The notes beneath the pieces are model-generated. The model was given only the letters and a program-made list of their open reading frames with translations. It was not told the origin of the DNA and did no database searches. A stretch of 64,000 bases of DNA from Hyphomicrobiaceae bacterium (GTDB lineage Bacteria; Pseudomonadota; Alphaproteobacteria; Rhizobiales; Devosiaceae). The stretch covers positions 1 through 64,000 of the forward strand of contig JACKJG010000012.1 in the NCBI GenBank assembly GCA_020638065.1, given 5' to 3'. This document shows, piece after piece, positions 36,725 to 45,438 of this stretch (position 1 is its first letter; each line of letters starts with the position of its first letter). The position numbers and the translations under genes are program-made.

Positions 36725-37813
36725 ATGCTACGTGCCGTCGTCGCGGCCATTGTGATCTGGGCCGGGGCTCTTTCTGCCGCTTTCGCCCAGGATCTCGAGC
36801 ATATGGCCGGTCAGATGATTGTCGTTGGTTTTCAGGGAGATAGCCTTGACGATAGCGGTGTGAAAGCCATGCTAAATGACGTGGCCGCGGGCCGTGTTGG
36901 CGGTGTCATGTTTCTGGGGAACAATGTCGCGTCATCAAGCCAGGTGACGGCCATTGTCAGTGCCATACGTGCGGCTGCACCTGCTGGCCTGCCTCCGCTT
37001 ATCGCCCTCGATCAGGAAGGCGGGAAGGTCGAGCGGCTGACGGCAAAGGTGGGTTTCAAGGAAGAACCTACCGCCGCCGAGGTTTCCGCCATGGGCGAAG
37101 CGCGCGCGAGCGCGATCTACAATGAAATGGCGAACGGGCTGATGGAATGGGGGTTCAACACCAATTTTGGCCCCGTCGTGGATCTCAACGTCAACCCCAA
37201 CAACCCTATCATTGCGCGGTTCGGGCGTTCCTTTGGAGACAACGGGCAGGAGGTTGCGGGCATGGCCGGCACCTTCATCAATGCGCACCACAATTACGGC
37301 ATCCTGACGGCGCTCAAGCACTTTCCGGGGCATGGATCCAGCCAGGCCGACAGCCATGAAGGGTTTGTCGACATTTCGAAAAGCTGGAGTGCGGCAGAGC
37401 TGGATCCTTATCAGCGCCTGATCGGGCAGGGCATGGCCGATATGATTATGGCCGGGCATCTGTTTGCGAACGAGGGTGCTGCTGGCGACAGCGAAACATA
37501 TCCGGCAAGTCTTTCTTCATACTGGATCACCGACGTATTGCGCGGGCAGCTGGGTTTTGGAAATGGCGTCGTCATTACCGACGACATGGAAATGGGTGCC
37601 ATCCGGCAGAATTACGGGTTCAAGCAGGCGATCTTGCAGGCGGTGCGTGCGGGCGACGACATCCTGCTATTTTCGAATACCGCAAAACCGCGGACGACGC
37701 TGGCCAACGAGGTTCAGGCAATTCTGGTCGACGAAGCCGAACGGGACCCCGCATTCCGGCAGCGGATCGAGGAAAGCTATCGGCGGATCGTTGCGATGAA
37801 GGAACGGATTTAG
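36725..37813 (+). CDS. Exported GH3 beta-N-acetylhexosaminidase-like protein
   Basis: The 362-aa protein has a signal peptide (MLRAVVAAIVIWAGALSAAF, cut after about AFA). The GH3 barrel shows GGVMFLGNNV, LIALDQEGGKVERL, FNTNFGPVVDLNVNP and TALKHFPGHGSSQADSHEGF, the NagZ-type His/Asp acid-base motif, with the nucleophile Asp in VVITDDMEMGAI. It lacks the C-terminal GH3 domain. Most NagZ enzymes are cytosolic; a secreted form would act on periplasmic peptidoglycan sugars. Confidence 0.92.
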   Translation: MLRAVVAAIVIWAGALSAAFAQDLEHMAGQMIVVGFQGDSLDDSGVKAMLNDVAAGRVGGVMFLGNNVASSSQVTAIVSAIRAAAPAGLPPLIALDQEGGKVERLTAKVGFKEEPTAAEVSAMGEARASAIYNEMANGLMEWGFNTNFGPVVDLNVNPNNPIIARFGRSFGDNGQEVAGMAGTFINAHHNYGILTALKHFPGHGSSQADSHEGFVDISKSWSAAELDPYQRLIGQGMADMIMAGHLFANEGAAGDSETYPASLSSYWITDVLRGQLGFGNGVVITDDMEMGAIRQNYGFKQAILQAVRAGDDILLFSNTAKPRTTLANEVQAILVDEAERDPAFRQRIEESYRRIVAMKERI

Positions 37814-37842
37814 TTCCGGAATTTCAGCGGAAAAGATTGGCC

Positions 37843-37877
37843 TTGACGTTTCGCCGATTTATGTCAGTAATACTGAC
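37843..37877 (+). promoter_or_regulatory. Promoter with 15-bp palindrome upstream of LysE gene
   Basis: TTGACG (37843-37848), 17 bp, then a weak -10 AGTAAT (37866-37871). The -10 lies inside a perfect palindrome GTCAGTA-A-TACTGAC (37863-37877), placed 17 bp before the gene, so a bound regulator would block transcription. No regulator gene is adjacent. Confidence 0.55.
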
Positions 37878-37894
37878 GTAACTGGGTGGGTACC

Positions 37895-38497
37895 ATGTTT
37901 TTCTCGACGCTTGTCAGCTTCCTGCTGCTGACGGTGCCGGCGCTGTTTACGCCGGGACCAAACAATCTGATGTTGTTGACCTCGTCTGCCAAATTCGGGC
38001 CGCGCGCCACGGTTCCGCATGGCGCCGGGGTGGTGAGCGGCTTCTGTTTGATGACCTTTTTGCTTGGGCTCGGCGTGGCCGAGGTGATGACGGCGTTTCC
38101 GGCCCTCAAGTGGATTCTGAAATATGCTGCCGTCGCCTATTTCGTCTACATGGCCTACAAACTTCTGGGTGTTCGTTTCGACAGCAAGGCGGGCAGCGGC
38201 GAGGCGCGGCCGATGCGCTATTACGAGGCCGTGCTGTTCCAGTGGATCAATCCCAAAGCCTGGGTGATCGGGATCAGTTTCGTTGTCGCCTTCGTGCAGC
38301 CGGGAGAAAACCGCCTGTGGAGCCTTCTGGCGATCATTGCAGGGCTCGCGGTGGTCAGCACCGGCAGTACGATCACCTGGATGATTTTCGGTGAACGGCT
38401 GCGAGCCTTTTTGCATGCGACCGGTCTCGAGCACTACCTGGGCATGATCCTGGCTGGCCTGATGGGCATTGCCATTGTGATGTTCCTGTTGCCTTGA
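37895..38497 (+). CDS. LysE/RhtB-family amino-acid exporter
   Basis: The 200-aa, six-helix protein opens FFSTLVSFLLLTVPALFTPG and continues PNNLMLLTSSAKFGPRATVP, matching the LysE hallmark P-G-P-N. The central loop has FQWINPKAWVIGISFVVAFV. It exports an amino acid or derivative. The ATG at 37895 follows GGGTGGG; a palindrome covers its promoter. Confidence 0.92.
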   Translation: MFFSTLVSFLLLTVPALFTPGPNNLMLLTSSAKFGPRATVPHGAGVVSGFCLMTFLLGLGVAEVMTAFPALKWILKYAAVAYFVYMAYKLLGVRFDSKAGSGEARPMRYYEAVLFQWINPKAWVIGISFVVAFVQPGENRLWSLLAIIAGLAVVSTGSTITWMIFGERLRAFLHATGLEHYLGMILAGLMGIAIVMFLLP

Positions 38498-38688
38498 CGT
38501 GCTGGCGGTCGTTGCCGGATTGATTCCGGAAAAGCGCCTAACCCCATGAATTCCTGTTGTTGCCGGACTGGCGACAAAAGGCCGGGATTTTCAGCATTGG
38601 CGTGCCCGCGCACCGATCTATCGTGCTATATTCGTCCGACCTGCAACGATTCAGGAACCGAGGGCTTGACCGGAAAAAGGCAGAACTG

Positions 38689-39507
38689 ATGGCGGAAACC
38701 GCACCGGTACGCCGTGTCCGCTCGCTGTTCATATCGGACGTGCACCTTGGCATGCGCGCCATTCGTGTGGGGCAATTGCTTGATTTTCTGCGGCAGGTCG
38801 ACGCCGAAAACATCTATCTGGTCGGGGACGTTCTCGACGGATGGCGGCTGGCGAAGAGCTGGCACTGGCCTCAGGATTATTCGGATCTGGTGGGAATACT
38901 GCTCGACAAGGCGAGCCGGGGTGCGCGCGTTGTCTATCTGCCGGGCAACCATGACGAATTTCTGAGGGAATATCTCGGCACCTATTTCGGCGACATCGAA
39001 TTCGTGGATCAGACCATCCATGTCACCGCTCAGGGACGAACCTATCTGGTCATGCACGGCGACCAGTTTGACGTGGTGGTGCGTCACGCCAAGTGGCTGG
39101 CGCATGTGGGTGACTGGGCCTACAACTTCGCGCTCAGGACAAACGGAGCGATCAACTGGGTCCGGAGGCGGCTTGGTTGGGACTATTGGTCCCTGTCGGC
39201 CTGGGCCAAACAGAAGGTAAAGGGCGCCGTCAGCGTGATCGGGCAGTTCGAGGAAACGCTGACCGACGAGGCCAAACGACAGGGTGTCGATGGCGTCATT
39301 TGCGGGCATATTCATCTTGCCGACATGCATGATCGCCTTGGCATCCATTACATCAATACCGGCGATTGGGTGGAGAGCTGCACCGCGATCGTCGAGAACG
39401 AGGATGGCGAGTTCGAACTGATCCGCTGGACGGTTCTGACCCCAACGGAAAAGCCGAAGCGAACGCGGCGCAAGCGCAAGGCCGAATTGGCCGAAAGCCA
39501 GGACTGA
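38689..39507 (+). CDS. LpxH-like UDP-2,3-diacylglucosamine diphosphatase / metallophosphoesterase
   Basis: The 272-aa calcineurin-like phosphoesterase has all five metal motifs: FISDVHLGMRA near 14, YLVGDVLDGWR near 43, YLPGNHDEFLRE near 84, VMHGDQFDVVVRHA near 120 and CGHIHLADMHDRLG near 207. The arrangement matches LpxH2-type enzymes, which cleave UDP-2,3-diacylglucosamine in lipid A synthesis. Many alphaproteobacteria use LpxI instead, so the true substrate may differ. The C-terminus is a basic tail (PKRTRRKRKAELAE). A bidirectional terminator follows. Confidence 0.88.
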   Translation: MAETAPVRRVRSLFISDVHLGMRAIRVGQLLDFLRQVDAENIYLVGDVLDGWRLAKSWHWPQDYSDLVGILLDKASRGARVVYLPGNHDEFLREYLGTYFGDIEFVDQTIHVTAQGRTYLVMHGDQFDVVVRHAKWLAHVGDWAYNFALRTNGAINWVRRRLGWDYWSLSAWAKQKVKGAVSVIGQFEETLTDEAKRQGVDGVICGHIHLADMHDRLGIHYINTGDWVESCTAIVENEDGEFELIRWTVLTPTEKPKRTRRKRKAELAESQD

Positions 39508-39541
39508 TCGGACAAATCGCGACTTTGTGCGAAAATGAAAA

Positions 39542-39570
39542 GGGCGGCCAATTGGCCGCCCAGTTTGTTT
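39542..39570. terminator. Bidirectional terminator between LpxH-like and GPR-like genes
   Basis: GGGCGGCCAATTGGCCGCCC is a perfect 20-bp palindrome, with T-rich sequence on the right and A-rich on the left, between two convergent gene ends. Confidence 0.85.
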
Positions 39571-39589
39571 GTGACTGACTTTGTGATTT

Positions 39590-42500
39590 TTAGTTCAGCC
39601 GACCGCTGGCATGGGCCAGCATGGTGAAGACCTTGCCTTCGTCGGACACCAGAATGTGCCGTGCCTCTTCGGCGGAGCGGGCGCGTTTGATCACCTGTTC
39701 GAACTCGGCGATGTAGTCGCGTGCGGTCTGGTCGAAATCGCGATCGCGCTGCAGGCGCTTGCGCACATCGTCAAACGTTCCCTGGCCGGACAGAGTGTAG
39801 ATGCGGCGCGAGAAGACGTTGCTCTGGCCCGACTGATAGCGTTCCCAGGCCTCGGCCAGCGCATGCTCATCGATGGCGCGGGCGATTTCGGCGGTCAGGC
39901 TGGTCAGATTGTTGGCGCGCGGTGCCGGGGCACCCGATGCCTGGGAGGCATTGCGCAACACGTCTTTCAGCCAGCCATTGCCTGCACTGTCGTCCTGACG
40001 CGGCACGGGGGCCGGGGCGGGCGCAGGGGTCGGCATGGGCGCCGGGGTCTCCGGCAGACGGCCGAACCCGGTGTCTGCGCGGCTTACCGGACGCGGTTCT
40101 GGCTGGCTCAGGGCCGGCTGAGCCGGTGTGAAGCTGCCGCGGCTGACATCGTGCGAGCGCGGCTGAGCGCTGACGATGGCGTTGAGCTCGTTGAGGGCCT
40201 CGATCTGTTCAGCCACGACGGAGCGCATGGCGGCGGCACTGGCGCGTGTCTCTTCCGGCAGCTCGAGGAAGCCGCGCTGCAATTCGTTGCGGGTCGCTTC
40301 CAGCTCGGTGCCGACCTGGCGTGCCGTGGACTGCATGGCGTTTGCCGTTTCCTCAAAGCGCGTGGTGGCGTCCGCCAGGGCCCGCTGCATGTCGTTGAGC
40401 AGCGATTGCTGGGTCTGACGCAGCGCATCGGAGGTGCGTTCGCCTTCGTGGCTGGCAACGTGAGCCAGTTCTTCGAGACGCTGGCTGACCGATTGCGACG
40501 TGGAGGAGAGGGCCTCATCCATGGCGGCCCGTGCCGAAACCAGCCGGCGTTCGGTGTCGCCAACGGTCTCGGAGATCGAGTGGGCGAACTGGCGCAGCTG
40601 GGCGTCGATTTCGTTGGTACGGTCGGCAAAGCCCTGGGCCAGCGCGTCCATGGCCTCGCGGCGCATTTCGACATTGGCAAGGCTGGCCTGACCGGCCTCG
40701 GAGAGGTTGCGTGCCGATGCGTCGACCTGGCTCGCTTCGACTTCCAGCTGTCCGACAATGGTGGAGAACTGCTCGACCATGGAGCGGACGGTGGTCTGGA
40801 TGGCATCGACGTGCCGGGTCATGGTGTCGCCGGCCACATGAGTGTCGTCGACTGCCTTGCGCACCGCTTCGGAATAATCGGACGTGTGCGCTGCGATGCT
40901 TCTTTCGAGCTCGGCCAGATTTCCGGTCGATGCCTGGATGACGTTTTGCAGCAGACGGTTGGATTCGTTCAGGCGATCCAGCGACACGTTGATTTCCGAG
41001 GAAATGCGCGACGTGGTGGTGGACATAAGCGCCTGGGCTTCCTGAGCGCTTGCCGCCAAGGCTTCGCGGAGGATGTTGTTGTGGCCGGCCAGCGTGCTGG
41101 CGAGTTCGTCCGATTTGGACGTGATTTGCTCGACATAGGCCTTTGACTGGCTGTCCAGCTCGGTGCTGACGCGGGCCACCTGACCGTCGAATGATTTGGT
41201 GAGCTCGTCCGACTTGGACGAAACCAGCCGCGACAGGCGGTCGGTGCTTTCGGTGACCTTCTCGTTGATCGCTTCGACCTTGGCAGAGATGTTCTGCGCA
41301 GCGGCCGCCGCATCGTGCGTCGTGATCGAGGTGAACTTGGTGGCAACCTCGTTGATCGCCTCAAGGGCAGCGCGAACCGACATATCCATGGAATTGGCAG
41401 TTTCCGCGACGTGTTGCGAAATTCCCGACGCTGCTTCGACGATACGCGAAGAGATGGTCTTCTCGATGCGCTCGGCGCTGGATTCCAGATCGGTGAGCGA
41501 TTTGGACATGGACGAATTGATGTTTTCGTTGAGCGAATTGAGCCGCTGGGCCGTCTGGTCTGCGCGCGCGGTGATGGCCTCGGGCAGGGTGCCCAGACGC
41601 TGATCGACCATATCGGTGATGGCCTTGCGGGCGCTGTTGACCCCGGTCTCGATGACCTGCGCGGTAACTCGGGCCGCCTCGTTGACGGTTGAAGTCGCCA
41701 CTTCCACGCGGGATTCGATGAGATCGGCGGAGTTCGCCGTGGCTTCGGACACCTTGGCGGCGGCCATTTCCACGCGTGCGGCAATGCCGGTTTCTGCGTC
41801 GGAAATGCGCGACAGGGCGCTGTCGATGCCCTGGCCGAGGCTGGCATTCACCTCGGCGACGCGATGGCCGATCATCTGGGTCAGTTCGGCGGAGCGCGTA
41901 TCCATCGTGTCGGTCACAGCGTTGAGGCTGGCCTCGATGGAATCGCGGGCCCGGATGCCGTGGGTGTCGATTTCCGACGCGAGCTCACGTGTGCGGGTCG
42001 CGATGGCGCTGGAGATGGATTCGGTCGTCCCCTGCAGCGTCTGCTCGAGGGCAGCGCGCTCATTGCCAAGCGTGTGGGCAATGATCTGGTTCTGGGTGTT
42101 GATGCCCGACGTGAACTGCTCAGTCTGATCGCGCAGGGAGGTCGTGACGATGTTGGTCTGATCCTCGATTGTGCTGGCGAGCCGATCTGCCTGGGTCTGC
42201 AGAACATCGGTGGCCAGAGCCGTGCGGTTTTCGATCGTGCCGGAGAACTTGTTGGCAGAAGATTCGACGACGCCCGCAAACTGGCTGGCCGTCGATTCCA
42301 TCGTGCCGGTCATCTGGTTGGCTGTGGCTTCGATGGTCTGGGTGAAATAGCCGGACCGGGATTCGATGGCGGCGGCCATTTCCTGTGTGCGTTCGGCAAC
42401 CTGATCGGTGAAGCGGCCGGATTTTTCGTCCAGCGCCAGTTCGAGCAGGTTGGCCCGCTCGGCGAAATTGGCCGTGTAGCGATCGAGAGCCTCGGTCAGA

Positions 42501-44050
42501 GCCTGACCCTTGTCGCCGACAATGATGTCGAGAGCGGAGAGGCGGCTATCCACCATGACGGCAACTTCGTTGACGCGACCGTCGAATGCGGCGAGCGAAT
42601 CCGTGCCAGCCGCGAGCAGCTGTGCGCGGGCGGTTTCGGCGGATTCATCGACAGCACCGGAAATCTCGAGCATGGCCGACTGAACCCGCGAATCCATCGC
42701 GTTGAGCTGGGTGGAGACCATCTCGTCGAGCTGCTGGGTGAGGCGGGTGAGGGTTTCCTCGGCTTCACCGGCGCGACCGGAAATCTCGTTGGCGATGCGC
42801 AGGCCAATGGCGTCGATCGCCGAGCCGACCTCGTGTCCGCGATCACGCAGATCGGAGAGGATCTTGCCACCACCGTCACGCAATACGGAGGAGATCGATG
42901 CGGTGCGTTCTTCAATGGCCTCGTTGAGGGCCACGGCGCGGCTGTCGAGTGCCTCGGTGATGCCGCTCATGCGGATATCGATGACTGATGCCAGTTCCTG
43001 CGTACGGTCTTCGAACGCATTGGAAATGGTCGAGGTGCGGTCTTCGAGGGCCAGATTGAGGCGTCCGGCACTATCATCGAGCGCAGACAGCAGGTCGTTG
43101 GTACGATTGTCGACCATCGACACAAAGCTTTGAGTCTTCTGGCTAAACTGGCTCTGCAGGTTATCACCCGCGACGTTGAGCGACTTGGTCAGTTCACCGC
43201 CACGCTCTTCAATGGTGCCTGCGATGCGCTGAGCGATCATGTCGAGGTCAAAGACCAGGCCGGAATGCGATTCTGAAATCGCTTCGCGCACGCGCTCGGA
43301 ATTGGTGATAACGCTGTCGCGCTGGCTGGCCAGTTCCTGGATAAGGCCACGCATGCGCGATTCATTTTCAGTGTAGGTCTTGTCGAGCGCGGTGACCTCA
43401 TTGTGGATCATCACTTCGAGTTCGCCGGCGCGGGAGAGGGCACGCTCGAGGCCATCGGCCAGGGCGGTCACTTCGCGGCGAACGGCCTGACCAACGCTGG
43501 CGACCTTGTCGGCGGCGGTGGTTTCCGGTTCGGCCAAGCGCACAGCGGCGCTGGTCATCGAGGTGGCGGCGATCCTGAGGTCCTGCGCCCGGCGGGCGAG
43601 AAGGGCCACGGCGAAAAAGCCGATGATCGGCAGGATGAGAACGGCGAGAAGGCCGGCAAATTCAGTGGACTGGAAGAAACTGGCTGCGGCACCTTCCTCA
43701 GAGAAGGTACTTCCGAACTGGGTCCAGGCAATGAAGAGAGTGAGAGCAGCCCAGATGATCGAAGCGATCGCGGCAAACACAAACGGGCCCGAAGAGGGCT
43801 TGGCGTTCATGCCGTACATCAATTTGGCAGGGCTGAAACGGTCGTCGTTGGCGACGCGGCCGGTACGCTGTGCGATGCGGTCGGCCGCAGACTGACGGTC
43901 GCCGTTCGATTTCTGATCGGGCTTGTTTGCACCGGCGCTCGATTTTCCGGCCGAGGAGGCGGAGCTCATCGATTCCTTCAGCGCGTTCTCGACTGCCGAA
44001 AATGCCAGGGATGCAGGATCATTCTCTGCGGTAACGGGTTTCTTCGCCAT
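39590..44050 (-). CDS. GPR-like growth-pole-ring coiled-coil membrane protein
   Basis: The 1486-aa protein has a Ser/Lys-rich cytosolic head, two transmembrane helices (about 90-110 and 132-152) and then about 1200 residues of continuous alpha-helix with apolipoprotein-like heptad/undecad repeats (TVDNRTNDLLSALDD-, MTGTMESTASQFAGVVESSA-type units). A Pro/Ala linker at about 1310-1370 precedes a C-terminal helical domain ending LVSDEGKVFTMLAHASGRLN. Just after TM2, RLAEPETTAADKVASVGQAV and REVTALADGLERALSRAGEL resemble the Agrobacterium growth pole ring protein GPR (about 2115 aa), which organises unipolar peptidoglycan growth. This one is shorter. It is divergent from an Hpt gene with a CtrA box between them. 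Assignment is by architecture and recalled similarity. Confidence 0.8.
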   Translation of the reverse strand: MAKKPVTAENDPASLAFSAVENALKESMSSASSAGKSSAGANKPDQKSNGDRQSAADRIAQRTGRVANDDRFSPAKLMYGMNAKPSSGPFVFAAIASIIWAALTLFIAWTQFGSTFSEEGAAASFFQSTEFAGLLAVLILPIIGFFAVALLARRAQDLRIAATSMTSAAVRLAEPETTAADKVASVGQAVRREVTALADGLERALSRAGELEVMIHNEVTALDKTYTENESRMRGLIQELASQRDSVITNSERVREAISESHSGLVFDLDMIAQRIAGTIEERGGELTKSLNVAGDNLQSQFSQKTQSFVSMVDNRTNDLLSALDDSAGRLNLALEDRTSTISNAFEDRTQELASVIDIRMSGITEALDSRAVALNEAIEERTASISSVLRDGGGKILSDLRDRGHEVGSAIDAIGLRIANEISGRAGEAEETLTRLTQQLDEMVSTQLNAMDSRVQSAMLEISGAVDESAETARAQLLAAGTDSLAAFDGRVNEVAVMVDSRLSALDIIVGDKGQALTEALDRYTANFAERANLLELALDEKSGRFTDQVAERTQEMAAAIESRSGYFTQTIEATANQMTGTMESTASQFAGVVESSANKFSGTIENRTALATDVLQTQADRLASTIEDQTNIVTTSLRDQTEQFTSGINTQNQIIAHTLGNERAALEQTLQGTTESISSAIATRTRELASEIDTHGIRARDSIEASLNAVTDTMDTRSAELTQMIGHRVAEVNASLGQGIDSALSRISDAETGIAARVEMAAAKVSEATANSADLIESRVEVATSTVNEAARVTAQVIETGVNSARKAITDMVDQRLGTLPEAITARADQTAQRLNSLNENINSSMSKSLTDLESSAERIEKTISSRIVEAASGISQHVAETANSMDMSVRAALEAINEVATKFTSITTHDAAAAAQNISAKVEAINEKVTESTDRLSRLVSSKSDELTKSFDGQVARVSTELDSQSKAYVEQITSKSDELASTLAGHNNILREALAASAQEAQALMSTTTSRISSEINVSLDRLNESNRLLQNVIQASTGNLAELERSIAAHTSDYSEAVRKAVDDTHVAGDTMTRHVDAIQTTVRSMVEQFSTIVGQLEVEASQVDASARNLSEAGQASLANVEMRREAMDALAQGFADRTNEIDAQLRQFAHSISETVGDTERRLVSARAAMDEALSSTSQSVSQRLEELAHVASHEGERTSDALRQTQQSLLNDMQRALADATTRFEETANAMQSTARQVGTELEATRNELQRGFLELPEETRASAAAMRSVVAEQIEALNELNAIVSAQPRSHDVSRGSFTPAQPALSQPEPRPVSRADTGFGRLPETPAPMPTPAPAPAPVPRQDDSAGNGWLKDVLRNASQASGAPAPRANNLTSLTAEIARAIDEHALAEAWERYQSGQSNVFSRRIYTLSGQGTFDDVRKRLQRDRDFDQTARDYIAEFEQVIKRARSAEEARHILVSDEGKVFTMLAHASGRLN

Positions 44051-44410
44051 ACTCTACAACTCTCGCCTGGGCCTGTTGCCAATCATCTGGCGGCTGCGAG
44101 TTCATGACGAAGCCAGATCACCGACCCCAAGGAATTGAAAACAAACAAAAACGCGATTGTCTTCAAGTTTTCCACAAACCTGCGCCGCCGCGCGCTGGTA
44201 TCATGCCCTTATATAACAGGCGTGCTCCAAACGGAAAACGAAATTAAAAAAGGGTTAACGCCGTCCCCCTGCGCGCTGAACGGGACGTTGATATCCAACA
44301 TGGGCAAGAGTGTGGCTCGCGGCCAGCGCTTAACCGGATGTTCACAGCGCATGCGTAGTCTGGATTGGCAATGAGCCCGCTTTTGCTTGTTGCGTGAAAG
44401 GCTGATCAGC
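44051..44410. other. 360-bp divergent control region between GPR-like and Hpt genes
   Basis: The region is AT-rich for this genome. It holds a perfect CtrA-type full site at 44244-44259, a further TTAACC half-site at 44330-44335, and a TATATAA stretch at about 44213-44220 that could serve as -10 for the leftward gene. No gene is visible. Confidence 0.6.
44244..44259 (+). promoter_or_regulatory. Putative CtrA binding site
   Basis: TTAA-N7-TTAAC is an exact match to the CtrA cell-cycle regulator consensus, lying 194 bp upstream of the GPR-like start and 152 bp upstream of the Hpt start. Confidence 0.65.
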
Positions 44411-44806
44411 ATGCCACAGATTGCCAAACGTGTTGTCGAAACCGGCCACACGCATCGCGTCTCCCGCCCCATCGATCTTGTTCATCTGGCCAGGCAATCG
44501 CTTGGCGACCGGATGCTCGAAGCAGAAATTCTCCGGATGTATGACCGGTTGGTCGAACAGCATTTCGAGACCGTCAATCATCCAGAACAGGGCGGCAATG
44601 TCGCCCACGCGTTGCACGCACTGAAGGGTGCGTCGGCAGGCGTTGGCGCCTTCGGCGTATCGGATATTGCCCGGGATGCGGAGCAGGAGCTGGCAGCCTC
44701 TGGCGCGCCACGCCGTGAAACCATCAGCGACCTCGAAATGAAGGTTGTCGAAGTGCGCCAGTTCATTGCCGGACTGCTGGCCGATGTCGACGCGGAATTT
44801 GCCTGA
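44411..44806 (+). CDS. Hpt-domain phosphotransfer protein
   Basis: The 131-aa protein has residues about 45-130 forming an Hpt four-helix bundle. The phosphoacceptor His lies in NVAHALHALKGASAGVGAFG, the usual H-x-L-K-G-x-S-x-x-x-G pattern. The N-terminal 40 residues (MPQIAKRVVETGHTHRVSRP) are not part of the domain. It would accept phosphate from a receiver domain and pass it on, but no kinase or receiver is adjacent. It is divergent from the GPR-like gene, with a shared CtrA box; a link to cell-cycle signalling is inferred. It is not ChpT, which has a different (histidine-kinase-like) fold. Confidence 0.88.
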   Translation: MPQIAKRVVETGHTHRVSRPIDLVHLARQSLGDRMLEAEILRMYDRLVEQHFETVNHPEQGGNVAHALHALKGASAGVGAFGVSDIARDAEQELAASGAPRRETISDLEMKVVEVRQFIAGLLADVDAEFA

Positions 44807-44865
44807 TCCATCAATCCCCTGACCGCTGCGACAGGATTGAGGCTTGTTCGCGGCGCGCTGGCTGA

Positions 44866-45231
<366 letters not shown>

Positions 45232-45368
45232 GCGGGCGCAGCGGTGGCACGGGACAGCGCCGCCATTCTAGTTTTCACAGGAAACGCAAAAACATTTTCG
45301 CTGCCTGCTTCTTCGTGCAGGTGGTTCTTTGCGCACAAACTGGCGCTGAACGGAATAAAAAAGCTATT

Positions 45369-45380
45369 ATATTTCAATAT
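45369..45380. promoter_or_regulatory. AT-rich palindrome upstream of cysG
   Basis: ATATT-TC-AATAT, a perfect 12-bp palindrome in an unusually AT-rich patch (45355-45385), 58 bp before the cysG start. It could be an operator for the cys operon; the regulator is unknown. Confidence 0.35.
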
Positions 45381-45438
45381 CTTGTGAGAGATGCGTGGTT
45401 GAAGCTATTCTGGCGTTGCAAAAAGTGCGAGGCGCGCC

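Noticed and set aside
39611..41146. 511-codon open frame on the plus strand inside the GPR-like gene
   Set aside because: Antisense shadow: the opposite frame has convincing coiled-coil protein sequence, while this one is Gly/Arg/His-rich with no ribosome-binding site or family resemblance.
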